Source: Trebonia sp050013875
GTDB lineage: Bacteria > Actinomycetota > Actinomycetes > Streptosporangiales > Streptosporangiaceae
Assembly: GCA_050013875.1 (NCBI GenBank)
Contig: JBEKEK010000030.1
Location: forward strand, 25,364 to 89,363
Length of the DNA stretch: 64,000 nucleotides
Direction of reading: 5' to 3'
In this document: positions 1 through 11,458 of the stretch, in pieces
How the letters are laid out: every line of letters starts with the position of its first letter
Position numbering within the stretch: the first letter of the stretch is position 1
Program-made: the position numbers and the translations under genes
Notes under the pieces: model-generated
The model's database searches: none
Told to the model about the DNA's origin: nothing
Seen by the model: only the letters and a program-made list of their open reading frames with translations

Positions 1-1
1 G

Positions 2-751
2 TGGCTTGGCCATCTGCTCCAGGGCAACCTGGGATTCTCCTGGACCCTGGACCAGAGCGTGTCCGCACTGCTCGGCTCGCACCTGCCCAAGACGATCTGG
101 CTGGTCGGCGTCTCGGTGCTGATCGCGCTGATCGTCGCGGTGCCGATCGGGCTGTGGCAGGCGGTGCGCCGCAACCAGGCGGTGGACTACACCTTCACCA
201 CGCTGTCGTTCCTGTTCTACGCGGCGCCCACCTTCTTCGTCGGCACCGTGCTTATCTTGGTGTTCTCGGTCAAGCTGCACATCTTCGGGCCCGAGGGCCC
301 GCAGGGCGGCCTGGTCAACGACGTCACCGACTGGCGGGACCTGACGCTGCCGGTGGTCACGCTGTCGCTGGTGACGATCGCGCTGTTCTCCCGGTACACG
401 CGGTCGGCGGTGATGGACAACCTCACCGAGGATTATGTGCGCACCGCCCGCGCCAAGGGCGCCTCCGCCAACCGGGTGCTGTGGCGGCACGTGCTGCGGA
501 ACTCGCTGATCCCGATCGCCACCCTGCTCGGCCTGTCCCTGCCCGCGATCATGTCGGGGGCGCTGATCACCGAGTCGGTGTTCAACTACCCGGGCATGGG
601 CTTCCTGTTCTACAAGGCCGCACAGCAGCAGGACTACCCGACCCTGCTCGGCTTCATCATCGTGGTCGCGATCGCCACCGTCGTGGGGTCGCTGCTGGCC
701 GACATCGCCTACGCGGTGCTTGATCCCCGAGTGAGGTACACCCGGTCATGA
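2..751 (+). CDS. ABC transporter permease, DppB/OppB type (5' truncated by window)
   Basis: This is the inner-membrane permease of a dipeptide/oligopeptide/nickel-type ABC importer. The reading frame is open from the second base of the window, so the N-terminus lies upstream. The first visible residues (WLGHLLQGNLGFSW) match the periplasmic stretch that follows TM1 in DppB-like proteins. About five hydrophobic helices follow. The EAA loop is visible (DYVRTARAKGAS, then RHVLRNSLIPI), which contacts the ATPase. The family is normally about 310-330 residues, so roughly 80 are missing. The stop overlaps the next start by 4 bp (ATGA), which indicates translational coupling. The substrate cannot be read from the sequence, because the binding protein would lie upstream of the window. 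Confidence 0.93.
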   Translation, partial: WLGHLLQGNLGFSWTLDQSVSALLGSHLPKTIWLVGVSVLIALIVAVPIGLWQAVRRNQAVDYTFTTLSFLFYAAPTFFVGTVLILVFSVKLHIFGPEGPQGGLVNDVTDWRDLTLPVVTLSLVTIALFSRYTRSAVMDNLTEDYVRTARAKGASANRVLWRHVLRNSLIPIATLLGLSLPAIMSGALITESVFNYPGMGFLFYKAAQQQDYPTLLGFIIVVAIATVVGSLLADIAYAVLDPRVRYTRS

Positions 752-1667
752 CCATGAACCTGGCCACCGAAGACGTCTTGCCAGCCGGGGAGCCCGCCAC
801 CCCAGGGCTCCCGGCCGGCAAGACCCGCGGCATGTTCGCGCGCGGCCTTGAGGTGTTCCTGGAGAACAAGCTCGCGATCGCCGGCGTGATCATCGTCGTC
901 GCCATCTTCGCGTTCTGCTTCCTGGGCCCGCTGGTCTACCACACCGACCAGATCCACGTGAACCTGGCCAACGAGAACCTGCGCCCGGGCTCCGGCCGGC
1001 CGCTCGGCACCGACGACAACGGCTACGACATCGTCGGCCGGCTGATGACCGGCGGGCAGATCTCGCTGGAAGTCGGCCTCGCCGCCGCCATCCTGGCCAC
1101 CTGCCTTGGCACCCTGTGGGGCGCGGTCGCCGGGTACTTCGGCGGCGTCACCGACGCGGTCATGATGCGGCTGGTGGACGCGCTGCTGTCGATACCGACG
1201 CTGTTCCTCGCGCTCGTCGTGGTGTCGATGTTCCCGCCCACCGAGACCGAGCTGATCCTGGTCATCGCGCTGACGTCGTGGCTGACCACGTCCCGGCTGA
1301 TCCGCGGCGAAGCCCTGTCGCTGCGGGTGCGCGACTACGTGCAGGCGATGCGGGTGATGGGCGGCAGCAGCGCCCGCGCGGTGCTGCGGCACATCGCCCC
1401 CAACGCCGTCGGCACCATCGTCGTCAACGCGACGTTCCAGGTCGCCGACGCCATCTTGCTGGTCGTCGCCCTGTCCTACCTCGGCCTTGGCATCCGGCCG
1501 CCGCAGACCGACTGGGGCGGCATGCTCAACAGCGGCATTGACTCCGTCTACGACGGCTACTGGTGGCAGATCTTCCCGGCCGGCATCATGATCATCCTGG
1601 TCGTGATCGCCATCAACTTCATCGGCGACGCGCTCCGCGACGCCTTCGAAGTACGGCTGCAGCGCCG

Positions 1668-1671
<4 letters not shown>
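748..1671 (+). CDS. ABC transporter permease, DppC/OppC type
   Basis: This 307-residue protein is the second permease of the importer and pairs with the upstream DppB-like protein. A cytoplasmic N-terminal tail of about 30 residues precedes TM1 (LAIAGVIIVVAIFAFCFLG). A periplasmic segment containing HPLGTDDNGYD-like residues (RPLGTDDNGYDIV) is the usual DppC signature. The EAA loop reads DYVQAMRVMGGSSARAVLRH, followed by APN. Length and topology are normal for the family. Both ends overlap their neighbours by 4 bp, so the permeases and the ATPase gene form one operon. Confidence 0.95.
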
Positions 1672-3917
<2,246 letters not shown>

Positions 3918-3926
3918 CGTGGAGGC

Positions 3927-6614
3927 GTGCGCGTCGACTTCGTCGGGCGGCACGGCGAACTGCGCATCCTTGGCGAACGGCTTGCCGCCGCCGAGATGGG
4001 CCACCCTCAGGTTGTCTACCTGGAGGGCGACGCTGGAGCCGGTAAGTCGACTCTGCTTTCCCAGTTCCTGGGATCGCTGGCGAACGCCGTTACCCTCCAG
4101 GTGGCCGGCGACGAGGCGGAGACGCTGCTCTCGTACGGGATCGTCGATCAGCTGCGGGCGGGTATCCCGACGGAGCCGGGGACCGACCCGATGGCCGTCG
4201 GCGCGGGGCTGCTTGATCTGCTTGACCGGCTGCAAGCCGGCGGGCACGTCGTTGTGCTTGTCATCGACGATCTGCAGTGGGCCGACCGGCCGTCAGCGCG
4301 CGCGGTGCTGTTCGCCCTGCGGCGGCTGCGTGCGGACAAGGTACTGGCGATCGTATCCAGCCGGGTCGGCGGTCTGGCCGATCCCGGCTGGGCCCGGTTC
4401 GCGGGCGGTGATTCGCGTGTCACCCGTATCCGCTTGGGCGGGCTCACCGCGGACGATCTCACCGAGCTGGCCAGAGCGCTCGGGCTTGGCGTGCTGTCCA
4501 GGCGCGGGGCGGCCCGGCTGGCTGCCCATACGGAAGGCAACGCGCTCTACTGCCGGGCGCTGCTTGACGAGTTCGGCATTGACCGGCTGAGCGCGGCCAC
4601 CGATCGCGGCTTGCCGGCGCCGCGGGAGCTGTCGGCGGTGATCCTGGCCCGCGTGGCGGCGCTTCCCGGCACGGCCCGGTCATTCCTGGCGGCGGCGTCT
4701 GTCCTGGGCCAGCACTCCCCGATCTCGGCGATCATGACAGTCGCCCGGCTGCCCGGCGCGCAGGACGAGATGGACGCGGCGGTCGCGGCCGGCCTGGTGA
4801 CCGAAGGCGCCACGGCGCTGGAGCTGGCCTTTACCCACCCGTTGTTCCGGGCCGCGGTCTATGCCGATCTGAGTTCAGGGGTCCGCAGGCAGCTGCACGG
4901 ACGGGCGGCCGAGGTCACCTCCGGCCGCCCGCGACTGGCCCACCGGGCGGCGGCATCGCTGGGTCCCGATGACGCGCTGGCGGGCGAGCTCGAGGCGTCC
5001 GCGCGGTCCACCGCCGCCGCCGGCGATGCCGGCGCCGCGGCCTGGGCGCTGGAACAGGCGGCTGCCCTTTCGCGCACCGCGCAGGACCGGGAAAGCCGGC
5101 TCCTGGACGCCGCCGCCGTCCTGCTCAACGCCGCGGATACCACCGCCGCGGCGCGGGTGCTGGCATCATGCCAGGACTCCAGCGCTCGTCGCGACGCCCT
5201 GACCGGGCTGCTTGGCGTGTTCTCGGGCTCGCCCACGGCCGAGGGACGCTTGCTCGCCGCGTGGCGGGCACACGACCCGCAGTCCGAGCGTGAAATCGGC
5301 GCCCGCGCCGCTACCTCCCTGACCAACTGGATGGTCTTGTCCGGTCGCCCCGATGAGGCGCTGGCCTGGGCGGACCGGGCGGTGGGGGCAACCGTTCCCG
5401 GTTCGGACCTGCGGGCGATGGCGCGCACGGCGCAGGCTTACGCGCTCGCCTCGGCCGGGCTCGGCCCGGAGGGACTGGCCGCACTCGGCTTCCTGCCCGC
5501 CGCGGGGAACGAGGTATCGCTGGCTGAGACCGACGCCCTCATCATGCGCGGCATGCTCGAGGTCTACGTCGATGACCTGCCGGGGGCTATCGCCGACCTT
5601 GGCGTGGCGGCGGCCCGGCTGCGCACCGGACTGCCCGCGACCTACCCGGGCCCATGCCTGGCTCATCTGAGTGACGCCCACTTCCGCCGCGGCGACTGGG
5701 ACGCCGCGCTTACGCACGCTCAGCTGGCGACCGCGCTGGCGCAGGACACCGACCGCCCCCTCGACCTGGCGCGTGCGCACGCACGTTCAGCGCAGATCCT
5801 GGCCTGCCGTGGCGAGTGGCCGGCGGCGCTGGGTCACGTCGCCGCCGCCCGGGCCGCTGCCGAGCGCTCTCCGCAGCTCGTCGCGGTTGCCGCCGCCGCT
5901 CTGGCGGGCGTCTCGGTTGCTTCCGCCTGCGGCGACCTGGCCGGGGTACTGGCCGCCGCGGAGCCGGTGCGCGCGACCGGGCTGCTCGGCGTCGGCGGCC
6001 GCCCTGGCATCTTCAACTGGCGCGGCATGGAGGCGGACGCGCTGACCGGCCTTGGCCGGCTTGACGAGGCCGCGAACGCGCTCGGCGAACTGGCGGACGC
6101 TATCGGTGTCCCGGGGCTGGCGTCGGCTGCCCTGACGCTTGCCCGCTGCCAGGGAAACCTGGCCGTGGCGAGCGGGCAGGCAGCCCGGGCGGAGGCAGCG
6201 TTCGGACAAGGCCATCTGATCGCGCAAGCAGTCGCGATGCCCTTCGAGCATGCCCTGCTCAGCCTGGACGACGGCCGCCGGCTGCGCGCGGCCGGTAACC
6301 GGCCGGCCGCGGTCGCGCAGCTCGAAACGGCACACCGGCTCTTCTCCGGCCTGGGCGCGGACCCGTACCTGCGAGCCTGCGCCGCGGAGCTGGCAGCTCT
6401 GGAGGTCATTGCCACCACTGGCAGCCCCGCCGCGCTTGCCGGGCTCAGCCGCGCTGAGCTAGCCGTGGCCCGGTTGGTCGCCACCGGACTGACCAACCGG
6501 GAGGTGGCCAGCCAGCTGTACGTGTCGGTCAAGACGGTGGAATACCACCTCCGCAACAGCTACATCAAGCTCGACATCACCTCGCGTCAGGCCCTGACCG
6601 CTCTGCTGCCCTGA
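3927..6614 (+). CDS. LAL-type LuxR family transcriptional regulator (ATPase + HTH)
   Basis: This 895-residue cytoplasmic regulator begins with an AAA/NACHT-like ATPase module (FVGRHGEL start, Walker A GDAGAGKST at ~35-43, Walker B VVLVIDDLQWAD at ~108-119). A long alpha-helical, TPR/MalT-like central region of about 550 residues follows. It ends with a LuxR-type HTH (LSRAELAVARLVATGLTNREVA, then LYVSVKTVEYHLRNSYIKL). The GTG at 3927 is preferred because FVGR normally sits at the extreme N-terminus. GGAGG lies only one base upstream of it, so ATG 3995 remains possible, but that start would remove the FVGR segment. The gene begins 9 bp after the ABC operon and may be co-transcribed with it. LAL regulators are typically ligand-responsive activators; the ligand is unknown. 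Confidence 0.9.
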   Translation: MRVDFVGRHGELRILGERLAAAEMGHPQVVYLEGDAGAGKSTLLSQFLGSLANAVTLQVAGDEAETLLSYGIVDQLRAGIPTEPGTDPMAVGAGLLDLLDRLQAGGHVVVLVIDDLQWADRPSARAVLFALRRLRADKVLAIVSSRVGGLADPGWARFAGGDSRVTRIRLGGLTADDLTELARALGLGVLSRRGAARLAAHTEGNALYCRALLDEFGIDRLSAATDRGLPAPRELSAVILARVAALPGTARSFLAAASVLGQHSPISAIMTVARLPGAQDEMDAAVAAGLVTEGATALELAFTHPLFRAAVYADLSSGVRRQLHGRAAEVTSGRPRLAHRAAASLGPDDALAGELEASARSTAAAGDAGAAAWALEQAAALSRTAQDRESRLLDAAAVLLNAADTTAAARVLASCQDSSARRDALTGLLGVFSGSPTAEGRLLAAWRAHDPQSEREIGARAATSLTNWMVLSGRPDEALAWADRAVGATVPGSDLRAMARTAQAYALASAGLGPEGLAALGFLPAAGNEVSLAETDALIMRGMLEVYVDDLPGAIADLGVAAARLRTGLPATYPGPCLAHLSDAHFRRGDWDAALTHAQLATALAQDTDRPLDLARAHARSAQILACRGEWPAALGHVAAARAAAERSPQLVAVAAAALAGVSVASACGDLAGVLAAAEPVRATGLLGVGGRPGIFNWRGMEADALTGLGRLDEAANALGELADAIGVPGLASAALTLARCQGNLAVASGQAARAEAAFGQGHLIAQAVAMPFEHALLSLDDGRRLRAAGNRPAAVAQLETAHRLFSGLGADPYLRACAAELAALEVIATTGSPAALAGLSRAELAVARLVATGLTNREVASQLYVSVKTVEYHLRNSYIKLDITSRQALTALLP

Positions 6615-6633
6615 CCAAACACAGGGGTCAAAC

Positions 6634-6650
6634 CTAGGGTCGCACCCTGG
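6634..6650. terminator. Short hairpin after the LuxR gene
   Basis: CTAGGGT and ACCCTGG flank CGC, giving a five-pair perfect core (AGGGT/ACCCT) plus a G-T and a C-G pair. It lies 20 bp after the LuxR stop and lacks a T-tract. It is a weak terminator candidate. Confidence 0.3.
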
Positions 6651-6685
6651 GGACAGGGTTCCCTTTTCCGCGTTGACTATGAGCC

Positions 6686-6850
6686 ATGGACGCCGCACCA
6701 ACTCCGAGGCAAACGATTCGCCTCCTTCTCGAAATTAAGCGGGCTACCGACGGTCGGCTTGAGGGACGAATGCGGGCCGACAGTACCGACGAATGGCAGC
6801 CTTTCTCGGGCGTGCTTGAGCTGCTCAAAGTGCTTGAAGAATATACGTAG
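6686..6850 (+). CDS. Small hypothetical protein, 54 residues
   Basis: An ATG-initiated frame of 54 codons fills the gap between the LuxR and MMPL genes. The product is charged and looks folded. An N-terminal strand-like stretch (TIRLLLEIKRATDGRLEG) is followed by a DEWQPFSGVLELLKVLEE motif. The DGRLEG...PFSG.LELL pattern resembles short actinobacterial proteins of unknown function that I recall having the same order of elements; this is a recollection, not a search result. No clear Shine-Dalgarno sequence precedes the ATG. Codon use is less GC-biased than in the neighbours (GAA, ATT, AAG and CTT are frequent). A frame on the same strand at 6759-6941 overlaps it and looks non-coding by comparison. 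Confidence 0.5.
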   Translation: MDAAPTPRQTIRLLLEIKRATDGRLEGRMRADSTDEWQPFSGVLELLKVLEEYT

Positions 6851-6937
6851 GCCCCGCATCGAATTCTTCGCTAATCATCGGACAACGAATCCTATCAACT
6901 TTCCTGAGAAGCATTCCTGTCCCCCGAAAGGAACGTC

Positions 6938-9154
6938 ATGAGCCAACGAACGGGTAATTCCCTATTCGAGAGATGGGGGCATGCCGCCTACCGCCGACGG
7001 CGGCTGATCCTGGTGGGCGCCTTGCTCGCCGCGGTGCTCGGCGGTGTGTGGGGAACCGGCATCTTCGCCACGGTGCAAACCGCGGGCGGGTTCGATGCCC
7101 CCAACAGCCAGAGCCAGCACGAAGCCGACCTGGCCGCGCGGGCCTTCGGCCGCGACGCCGGGGATGTGGTCGTGCTGTACTCAAGCAAGACCCTCACCAC
7201 CGCCTCCCCCGCGTTCCGGCGCGCCGTCACCACCACCCTGGCCGCGCTGCCGCCCGTCGACGTCCAGTCGTACGCCAGCTACTGGTCGACCGGGTCGCGG
7301 CAGTTCGTCAGCGCCAGCGGCCATCAGACCTATGCCGTGATCGAACTGGCCGGTCCCACCGACAACGCGCGGCAGGACAGCTACGACGCGATCAAGGACC
7401 GGTTGTCCGCGCCCGCCCTGCTCAGCCAGGTCGGGGGCGTGGTCCCCACCGACGAGACGATCGACCAGCAGACCACCGCCAGCATCACCAGGGCCGAGGG
7501 GCTTTCGTTCCCCCTCTTGCTGATCCTGCTGCTGCTGACGTTCGGCAGCCTGATCGCGGCGAGCCTGCCACTGGCGATCGGCGCGCTTGGGATCCTCGGC
7601 TCGTTCACCGTGCTGCGGCTGCTGACCCTGGTCACCGGCGTGTCGGTGTTCTCACTGAACATCACCACCATCCTCGGCCTCGGGCTGGGCATCGACTACG
7701 GACTGTTCCTCGTCACCCGGTTCCGCGAGGAACTGCACAACCACGACACGGTCGAGGACGCGGTTGCCCGCACCGTGGCCACCGCTGGCCGGACCGTCCT
7801 GTTCTCCGGTGTCACCGTCGCGATCGTACTGGCCAGCCTGATGCTGTTCCCCGAGACCATCCTGCGCTCCATCGGCTACGGCGGGGTGGCGACCGTCCTC
7901 GTCGACATGATCGCCGCGCTGACGGTACTGCCCGCGCTGCTGGCCGTCCTCGGCCCGAAGGTGAACTCGCTGCGGGTCCGCCGCTCCGTGCACCGGCCGG
8001 CCGCCGCCGAGGCCAGCGGCGGCTGGTACCGGTTCGCGCACAGCGTTATGCGCCGCCCACTGCTGTACGCGGTGCCGATCGTGGTCCTGCTGCTCGGCCT
8101 CGGCGCACCGTTCCTGCACATCGTCTGGGGCGGGGTCGACGCGACCGCGCTGCCCGCCAGCGCCGCCCCGCGCATCGTCACCGACGCGCTGAACAGCGAC
8201 TTCCCCGGCAATCCGACCGCACCGATTGAGACCATCGTCGCGTTCAGCGGGCCAGTCGGCGGCTCGCCCGCCCGCGCCGCCGCGCTCGCGTCGTACGCCG
8301 GCCGGCTGGGTCACGTTCCCGGCGTCACCGCCGCGCGGGTGACCGGCGTGCACGGGGATATCGCCCGGATCGACCTCAGCTACGGCCCCGGTCCCTACAC
8401 GCCGCAGGCCCGGGCCATCGCCGGGCACGTCCGGGAGGTCACCGCGCCCGCTGATGCCACCGCGGTGACCGGCGGGCAGACCGCCGCGCTGGCCGACGAA
8501 CTGTCCAGCATCGGCGGCACCCTGCCGTGGATGGCGCTGGCCGTCGTGCTGGCGACGTTCCTGCTGCTGTTCCTCGCGTTCGGGTCGCTGATACTGCCGC
8601 TTGAGGCGATCGCGGCGAACATCTTGTCGCTGTCGGCGATGTACGGCGTGGTGACCTGGATCTTCCAGGACGGCCACCTGTCCGGGTTGCTCGGCTTCAG
8701 CCCCAACGGGACGATCAGCCCGACCATCCCGGTGCTGATGTTCGCGATCATGTTCGGTCTGTCGATGGACTACGAGGTATTCCTCGTCTCCAGGATCCGC
8801 GAGCGCTACGTCGCGACCGGCGACAACACCGCCGCGATCGCCAGCGGCCTGCAGCGCACCGGCGGCGTGATCACCAGCGCGGCCCTGCTGCTGATCGTCG
8901 TCATCGGCATGTTCTCCATCTCCAGCATCACGTTCATCAAGCTGCTGGGCGTCGGCATGATCGTGGCGCTCGTTATCGACGCCACCCTCGTGCGGATGAT
9001 GCTCGTACCGGCGGCGATGCGACTGCTCGGCAACGCCAACTGGTGGGCGCCCGCGCCGCTGCGCCGGCTGCACTCCCGCTACGGCATCCGCGAGGACGAC
9101 GGTCCCGGGCCGGCCGAGGTCACCGAACCCGAACCCGAGCCGGCCCGCACCTAG
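6938..9154 (+). CDS. MMPL family (RND-type) membrane transporter
   Basis: This 738-residue protein of the actinobacterial MMPL family exports lipids or other hydrophobic compounds using the proton gradient. It shows the internal duplication of RND proteins: TM1 (LILVGALLAAVLGGVW), an extracytoplasmic domain, then a helix bundle with GLGLGIDYGLFLVTRFREEL. The second half mirrors this, with FGLSMDYEVFLVSRIRERY. The GxxxDY motifs in both halves hold the Asp-Tyr pair used in proton relay. The C-terminal tail is acidic and proline-rich (EPEPEPA). ATG 6938 follows GAAAGGAAC. The neighbouring LuxR regulator or the small gene may be linked to it, but there is no direct evidence of what it transports. 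Confidence 0.93.
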   Translation: MSQRTGNSLFERWGHAAYRRRRLILVGALLAAVLGGVWGTGIFATVQTAGGFDAPNSQSQHEADLAARAFGRDAGDVVVLYSSKTLTTASPAFRRAVTTTLAALPPVDVQSYASYWSTGSRQFVSASGHQTYAVIELAGPTDNARQDSYDAIKDRLSAPALLSQVGGVVPTDETIDQQTTASITRAEGLSFPLLLILLLLTFGSLIAASLPLAIGALGILGSFTVLRLLTLVTGVSVFSLNITTILGLGLGIDYGLFLVTRFREELHNHDTVEDAVARTVATAGRTVLFSGVTVAIVLASLMLFPETILRSIGYGGVATVLVDMIAALTVLPALLAVLGPKVNSLRVRRSVHRPAAAEASGGWYRFAHSVMRRPLLYAVPIVVLLLGLGAPFLHIVWGGVDATALPASAAPRIVTDALNSDFPGNPTAPIETIVAFSGPVGGSPARAAALASYAGRLGHVPGVTAARVTGVHGDIARIDLSYGPGPYTPQARAIAGHVREVTAPADATAVTGGQTAALADELSSIGGTLPWMALAVVLATFLLLFLAFGSLILPLEAIAANILSLSAMYGVVTWIFQDGHLSGLLGFSPNGTISPTIPVLMFAIMFGLSMDYEVFLVSRIRERYVATGDNTAAIASGLQRTGGVITSAALLLIVVIGMFSISSITFIKLLGVGMIVALVIDATLVRMMLVPAAMRLLGNANWWAPAPLRRLHSRYGIREDDGPGPAEVTEPEPEPART

Positions 9155-9198
9155 CGGCGGAAGGCGCGGGCAGCCAGGGGAAACCAATACCGGAATGT

Positions 9199-10095
9199 TC
9201 AGTAACGGGAGAACGGGGCCCACTGGCGGATGGCGAACGAGTCACCGCGGTGTTCGATCTCCAGCGCGGAATGGCCGCTGAAGTGGGCGGGCAGCACCAG
9301 CGCGTTGGTATCGGCCGCCCAGCTGAGCAGGGCGGTCCTGGTCTCGCGGGCCTGGGCGGGGTCGGTGCAGAAGCAGCTGCTGTGCGCGGGATAGGCCAGC
9401 TGCAGCGGGGTGTGCAGGATGTCCGCCGCGAACAGCGCCCGGTCGCCGCCTGACCGCAGCTTGATGACGCTTGAGCCGGGGGTATGCCCGGGCGCGTCCT
9501 CCAGCCGGAGGTTGCCGTCGATCACGTGCGAGCGATCCCACAGCCGCACCTGCCCGGCCTCCCGTACCGGGGCGATGCTGTCCTCGAACGCGTTCTCGTT
9601 GACGCCCCCGGCGATGTCCGCGTTGGTGGCCGGGTCCCAGTAGCGGAAGTCGGTGCGGGGCATCAGGTAGGTGGCGTTGGGGAACGTCGGCAGCCAGCTC
9701 CCGTCGACCAGGCGGGTGTTCCAGCCGATGTGGTCGGTGTGCAGGTGCGTGTTGATGACCAGGTCGACATCCGCCGGGCGGACCCCGGCCTCGGCCAGCC
9801 GGCCCAGGTAGTCCAGTTGAAGATGATCCCATGCGGCTACCGCCGGCCGGTTCTTGCCGTTGCCCACGCCGGTGTCGATGAGAATCGTCGCGCCCTCGCT
9901 CTGCAGCAGCCAGGTCTGCATGGCGGCCTGCACCATGCCGTCGTCGGCCCCGAGATGATCGGGGACCAGCATGTCGCGGCTGTCCTGCCACGCCCGCTCG
10001 GGTATGTCCGGGAAGAAGGCACCAGCCGGCATGATCGGGCCGTGCATCTCTTCGACGCGGGTGATGGTGACGTCACCGAGCTTGATGGTGTTCAT
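9199..10095 (-). CDS. MBL-fold metallo-hydrolase
   Basis: This 298-residue cytoplasmic enzyme is of the metallo-beta-lactamase fold. The metal-binding motif THLHTDHIGWN (HxHxDH) is intact. The other ligands are plausibly the His of DAPGHTPGSS, the Asp of ALFAADILHTP and the His of LPAHFSGHS. The family includes lactonases (AHL/quorum quenching), aryl hydrolases and thioesterases; residue motifs here do not discriminate between them. It lies 103 bp downstream of the XRE regulator on the same strand, so the regulator probably controls it. Confidence 0.85.
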   Translation of the reverse strand: MNTIKLGDVTITRVEEMHGPIMPAGAFFPDIPERAWQDSRDMLVPDHLGADDGMVQAAMQTWLLQSEGATILIDTGVGNGKNRPAVAAWDHLQLDYLGRLAEAGVRPADVDLVINTHLHTDHIGWNTRLVDGSWLPTFPNATYLMPRTDFRYWDPATNADIAGGVNENAFEDSIAPVREAGQVRLWDRSHVIDGNLRLEDAPGHTPGSSVIKLRSGGDRALFAADILHTPLQLAYPAHSSCFCTDPAQARETRTALLSWAADTNALVLPAHFSGHSALEIEHRGDSFAIRQWAPFSRY

Positions 10096-10204
10096 AATTG
10101 CTCCTCAAGAGCGGATGTGCCTGTTTTCAGGCGTGTTTGACCGGGCGCTCGGCTTAAGCGCCGGAAAAGGGGAAAGAAGGTCTGCCTGGCGGATCCCCGG
10201 CCGT

Positions 10205-11101
10205 CTACTCGCGGTCGGGCAGGGGCTGCCTCGCCTCGCTAACGGCGCCGCCGGTAGCGGCGGTGTGCGCCAGCAGGATCATCGCCTCGTGCGAGGGTGA
10301 GCCGATCTCGGTGGTGGCGAGGACGACCTGCTGGCCACGCTCAAGCCGCAAGGTGTGCTGGGTGACGGTCATCGCGCCCACCAGCGGATGACGCATCTCA
10401 TAGACCGCCGCCTCGGCCCCGGACTTAACCCGGTACCCCGCCCACATCAGCGCGAATTCCGGGGATTTGACGGTAAGCTCCCCGACCAGGTCGGATAGCT
10501 GAGCGTCGTCCGGGTGCTGGCCGGAAGACATCCGCAGCCCGGCCGCGACAGCGCGCGCCTTGGCCGGCCAGTCGGCGTACAACTCGCGCGTGTGCGCATC
10601 GAGGAACACCAGCCGCGCCATGTTCGGGCGCTGCCCGGGAAGATCGGGCGCATCCCTCGGCAACTGCCCCGCGAACAGGGCATGACCGGTGATATTCCAG
10701 GCCAGCACATCACCGCGGCGGCCGAGGAGCAGCGCAGGCACGTCACCAAGAGAGGCCACGAGCTGCCGCACGGCCGGAGTGATCCGTTCCGCGGCAGGCC
10801 GCCGCTTGGGACCGCGGTGCCGGACGCCGGACGCCAGGTCGCGAAGATACTGGCGGCCGGCCTCATCGAGCCTCAGCACCCGGGCAATCGCGTCAAGCAC
10901 TTCCGGGGACGCGTTGGCCGACTGGCCCTGCTCCAGCCGCGCGTAATAGGACGCACTCACGCCGGCCAGCTGGGCCAGCTCCTCGCGGCGCAGTCCAGGC
11001 ACCCGGCGGCGATCACCATAGGTGGCCAGGCCAACGTCCTCCGGTCGCAGACCCGAGCGGCGCGCCTTGAGGAATTCACCGAGCTGTCGTTCACCCTCCA
11101 T
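10205..11101 (-). CDS. XRE/MmyB-like helix-turn-helix transcriptional regulator
   Basis: The N-terminal HTH (LGEFLKARRSGLRPEDVG, RRVPGLRREELAQLAGVSASYYARLEQG) followed by a region of about 180 residues typical of MmyB-like ligand-binding domains identifies this very common actinobacterial family. ATG 11101 gives 298 residues and begins just before the HTH (MEGERQLGEFL). A GTG at 11137 would add 12 residues. It is transcribed toward the MBL hydrolase. The family usually represses its neighbour in response to a small ligand; which ligand is unknown. Confidence 0.9.
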   Translation of the reverse strand: MEGERQLGEFLKARRSGLRPEDVGLATYGDRRRVPGLRREELAQLAGVSASYYARLEQGQSANASPEVLDAIARVLRLDEAGRQYLRDLASGVRHRGPKRRPAAERITPAVRQLVASLGDVPALLLGRRGDVLAWNITGHALFAGQLPRDAPDLPGQRPNMARLVFLDAHTRELYADWPAKARAVAAGLRMSSGQHPDDAQLSDLVGELTVKSPEFALMWAGYRVKSGAEAAVYEMRHPLVGAMTVTQHTLRLERGQQVVLATTEIGSPSHEAMILLAHTAATGGAVSEARQPLPDRE

Positions 11102-11298
11102 GCGTCCAGTATCGGCAGGTCCGCGATACTCAGCCACACCCTGACAGTGTTAGGCAAACTCGTCAGCACGCCAGGGGGCTGGCTCGTCTTCGTTTCGTTG
11201 CCATCAGCCGCCCCGGACGGTCGTACCATCAGCCGCTCCCGACGCTTGCTCCACTTGCCTTGCAACCACTTTTCACACCTGCCGGACGTTTTCCGTCT

Positions 11299-11362
11299 TT
11301 ACATAGCTCCCGGACACTTTCCGGTCCTGTGAAACGTTTCATTGTGTCCGGGAGCTATGTAA
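11299..11362. repeat. Perfect 19-bp inverted repeat with a palindrome in its loop
   Basis: TTACATAGCTCCCGGACAC at 11299-11317 is the exact reverse complement of 11344-11362. The 26-bp spacer contains GAAACGTTTC (11331-11340), itself a perfect 10-bp palindrome. A direct near-copy of part of the left arm (CCGGACGTTTTCCG, 11282-11295, against CCGGACACTTTCCG, 11310-11323) lies just before it. It sits in the 357-bp gap between the 3' end of the PhzF gene and the 5' end of the XRE gene (both minus strand). It could be a terminator for PhzF, an operator for the regulator, or a relic of a small mobile element. I see no coding sequence in the rest of the gap. Confidence 0.75.
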
Positions 11363-11458
11363 TGTCGCCCGACGGGCACCGCCGACCCTGTCACGGACGG
11401 CAAGGCTCGGTGAGTCACGGCGCCCCCGCTGGCCCGCCTGCGAGCTGATGAGGGCCTG

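Noticed and set aside
6759..6941. 60-codon plus-strand frame before the MMPL gene
   Set aside because: It overlaps the better small gene at 6686-6850, runs over the MMPL start, and has a mixed, non-protein-like composition.
7652..9223. 523-codon minus-strand frame opposite the MMPL gene
   Set aside because: Low-complexity Gly/Arg/Asp/Gln sequence with no motif, while the plus-strand frame has complete RND-type motifs.
11331..11340. GAAACGTTTC considered as a ninth copy of the AAC-N3-GTT operator
   Set aside because: AAC and GTT are directly adjacent without the three-base spacer, and the site is far from the catabolic cluster.
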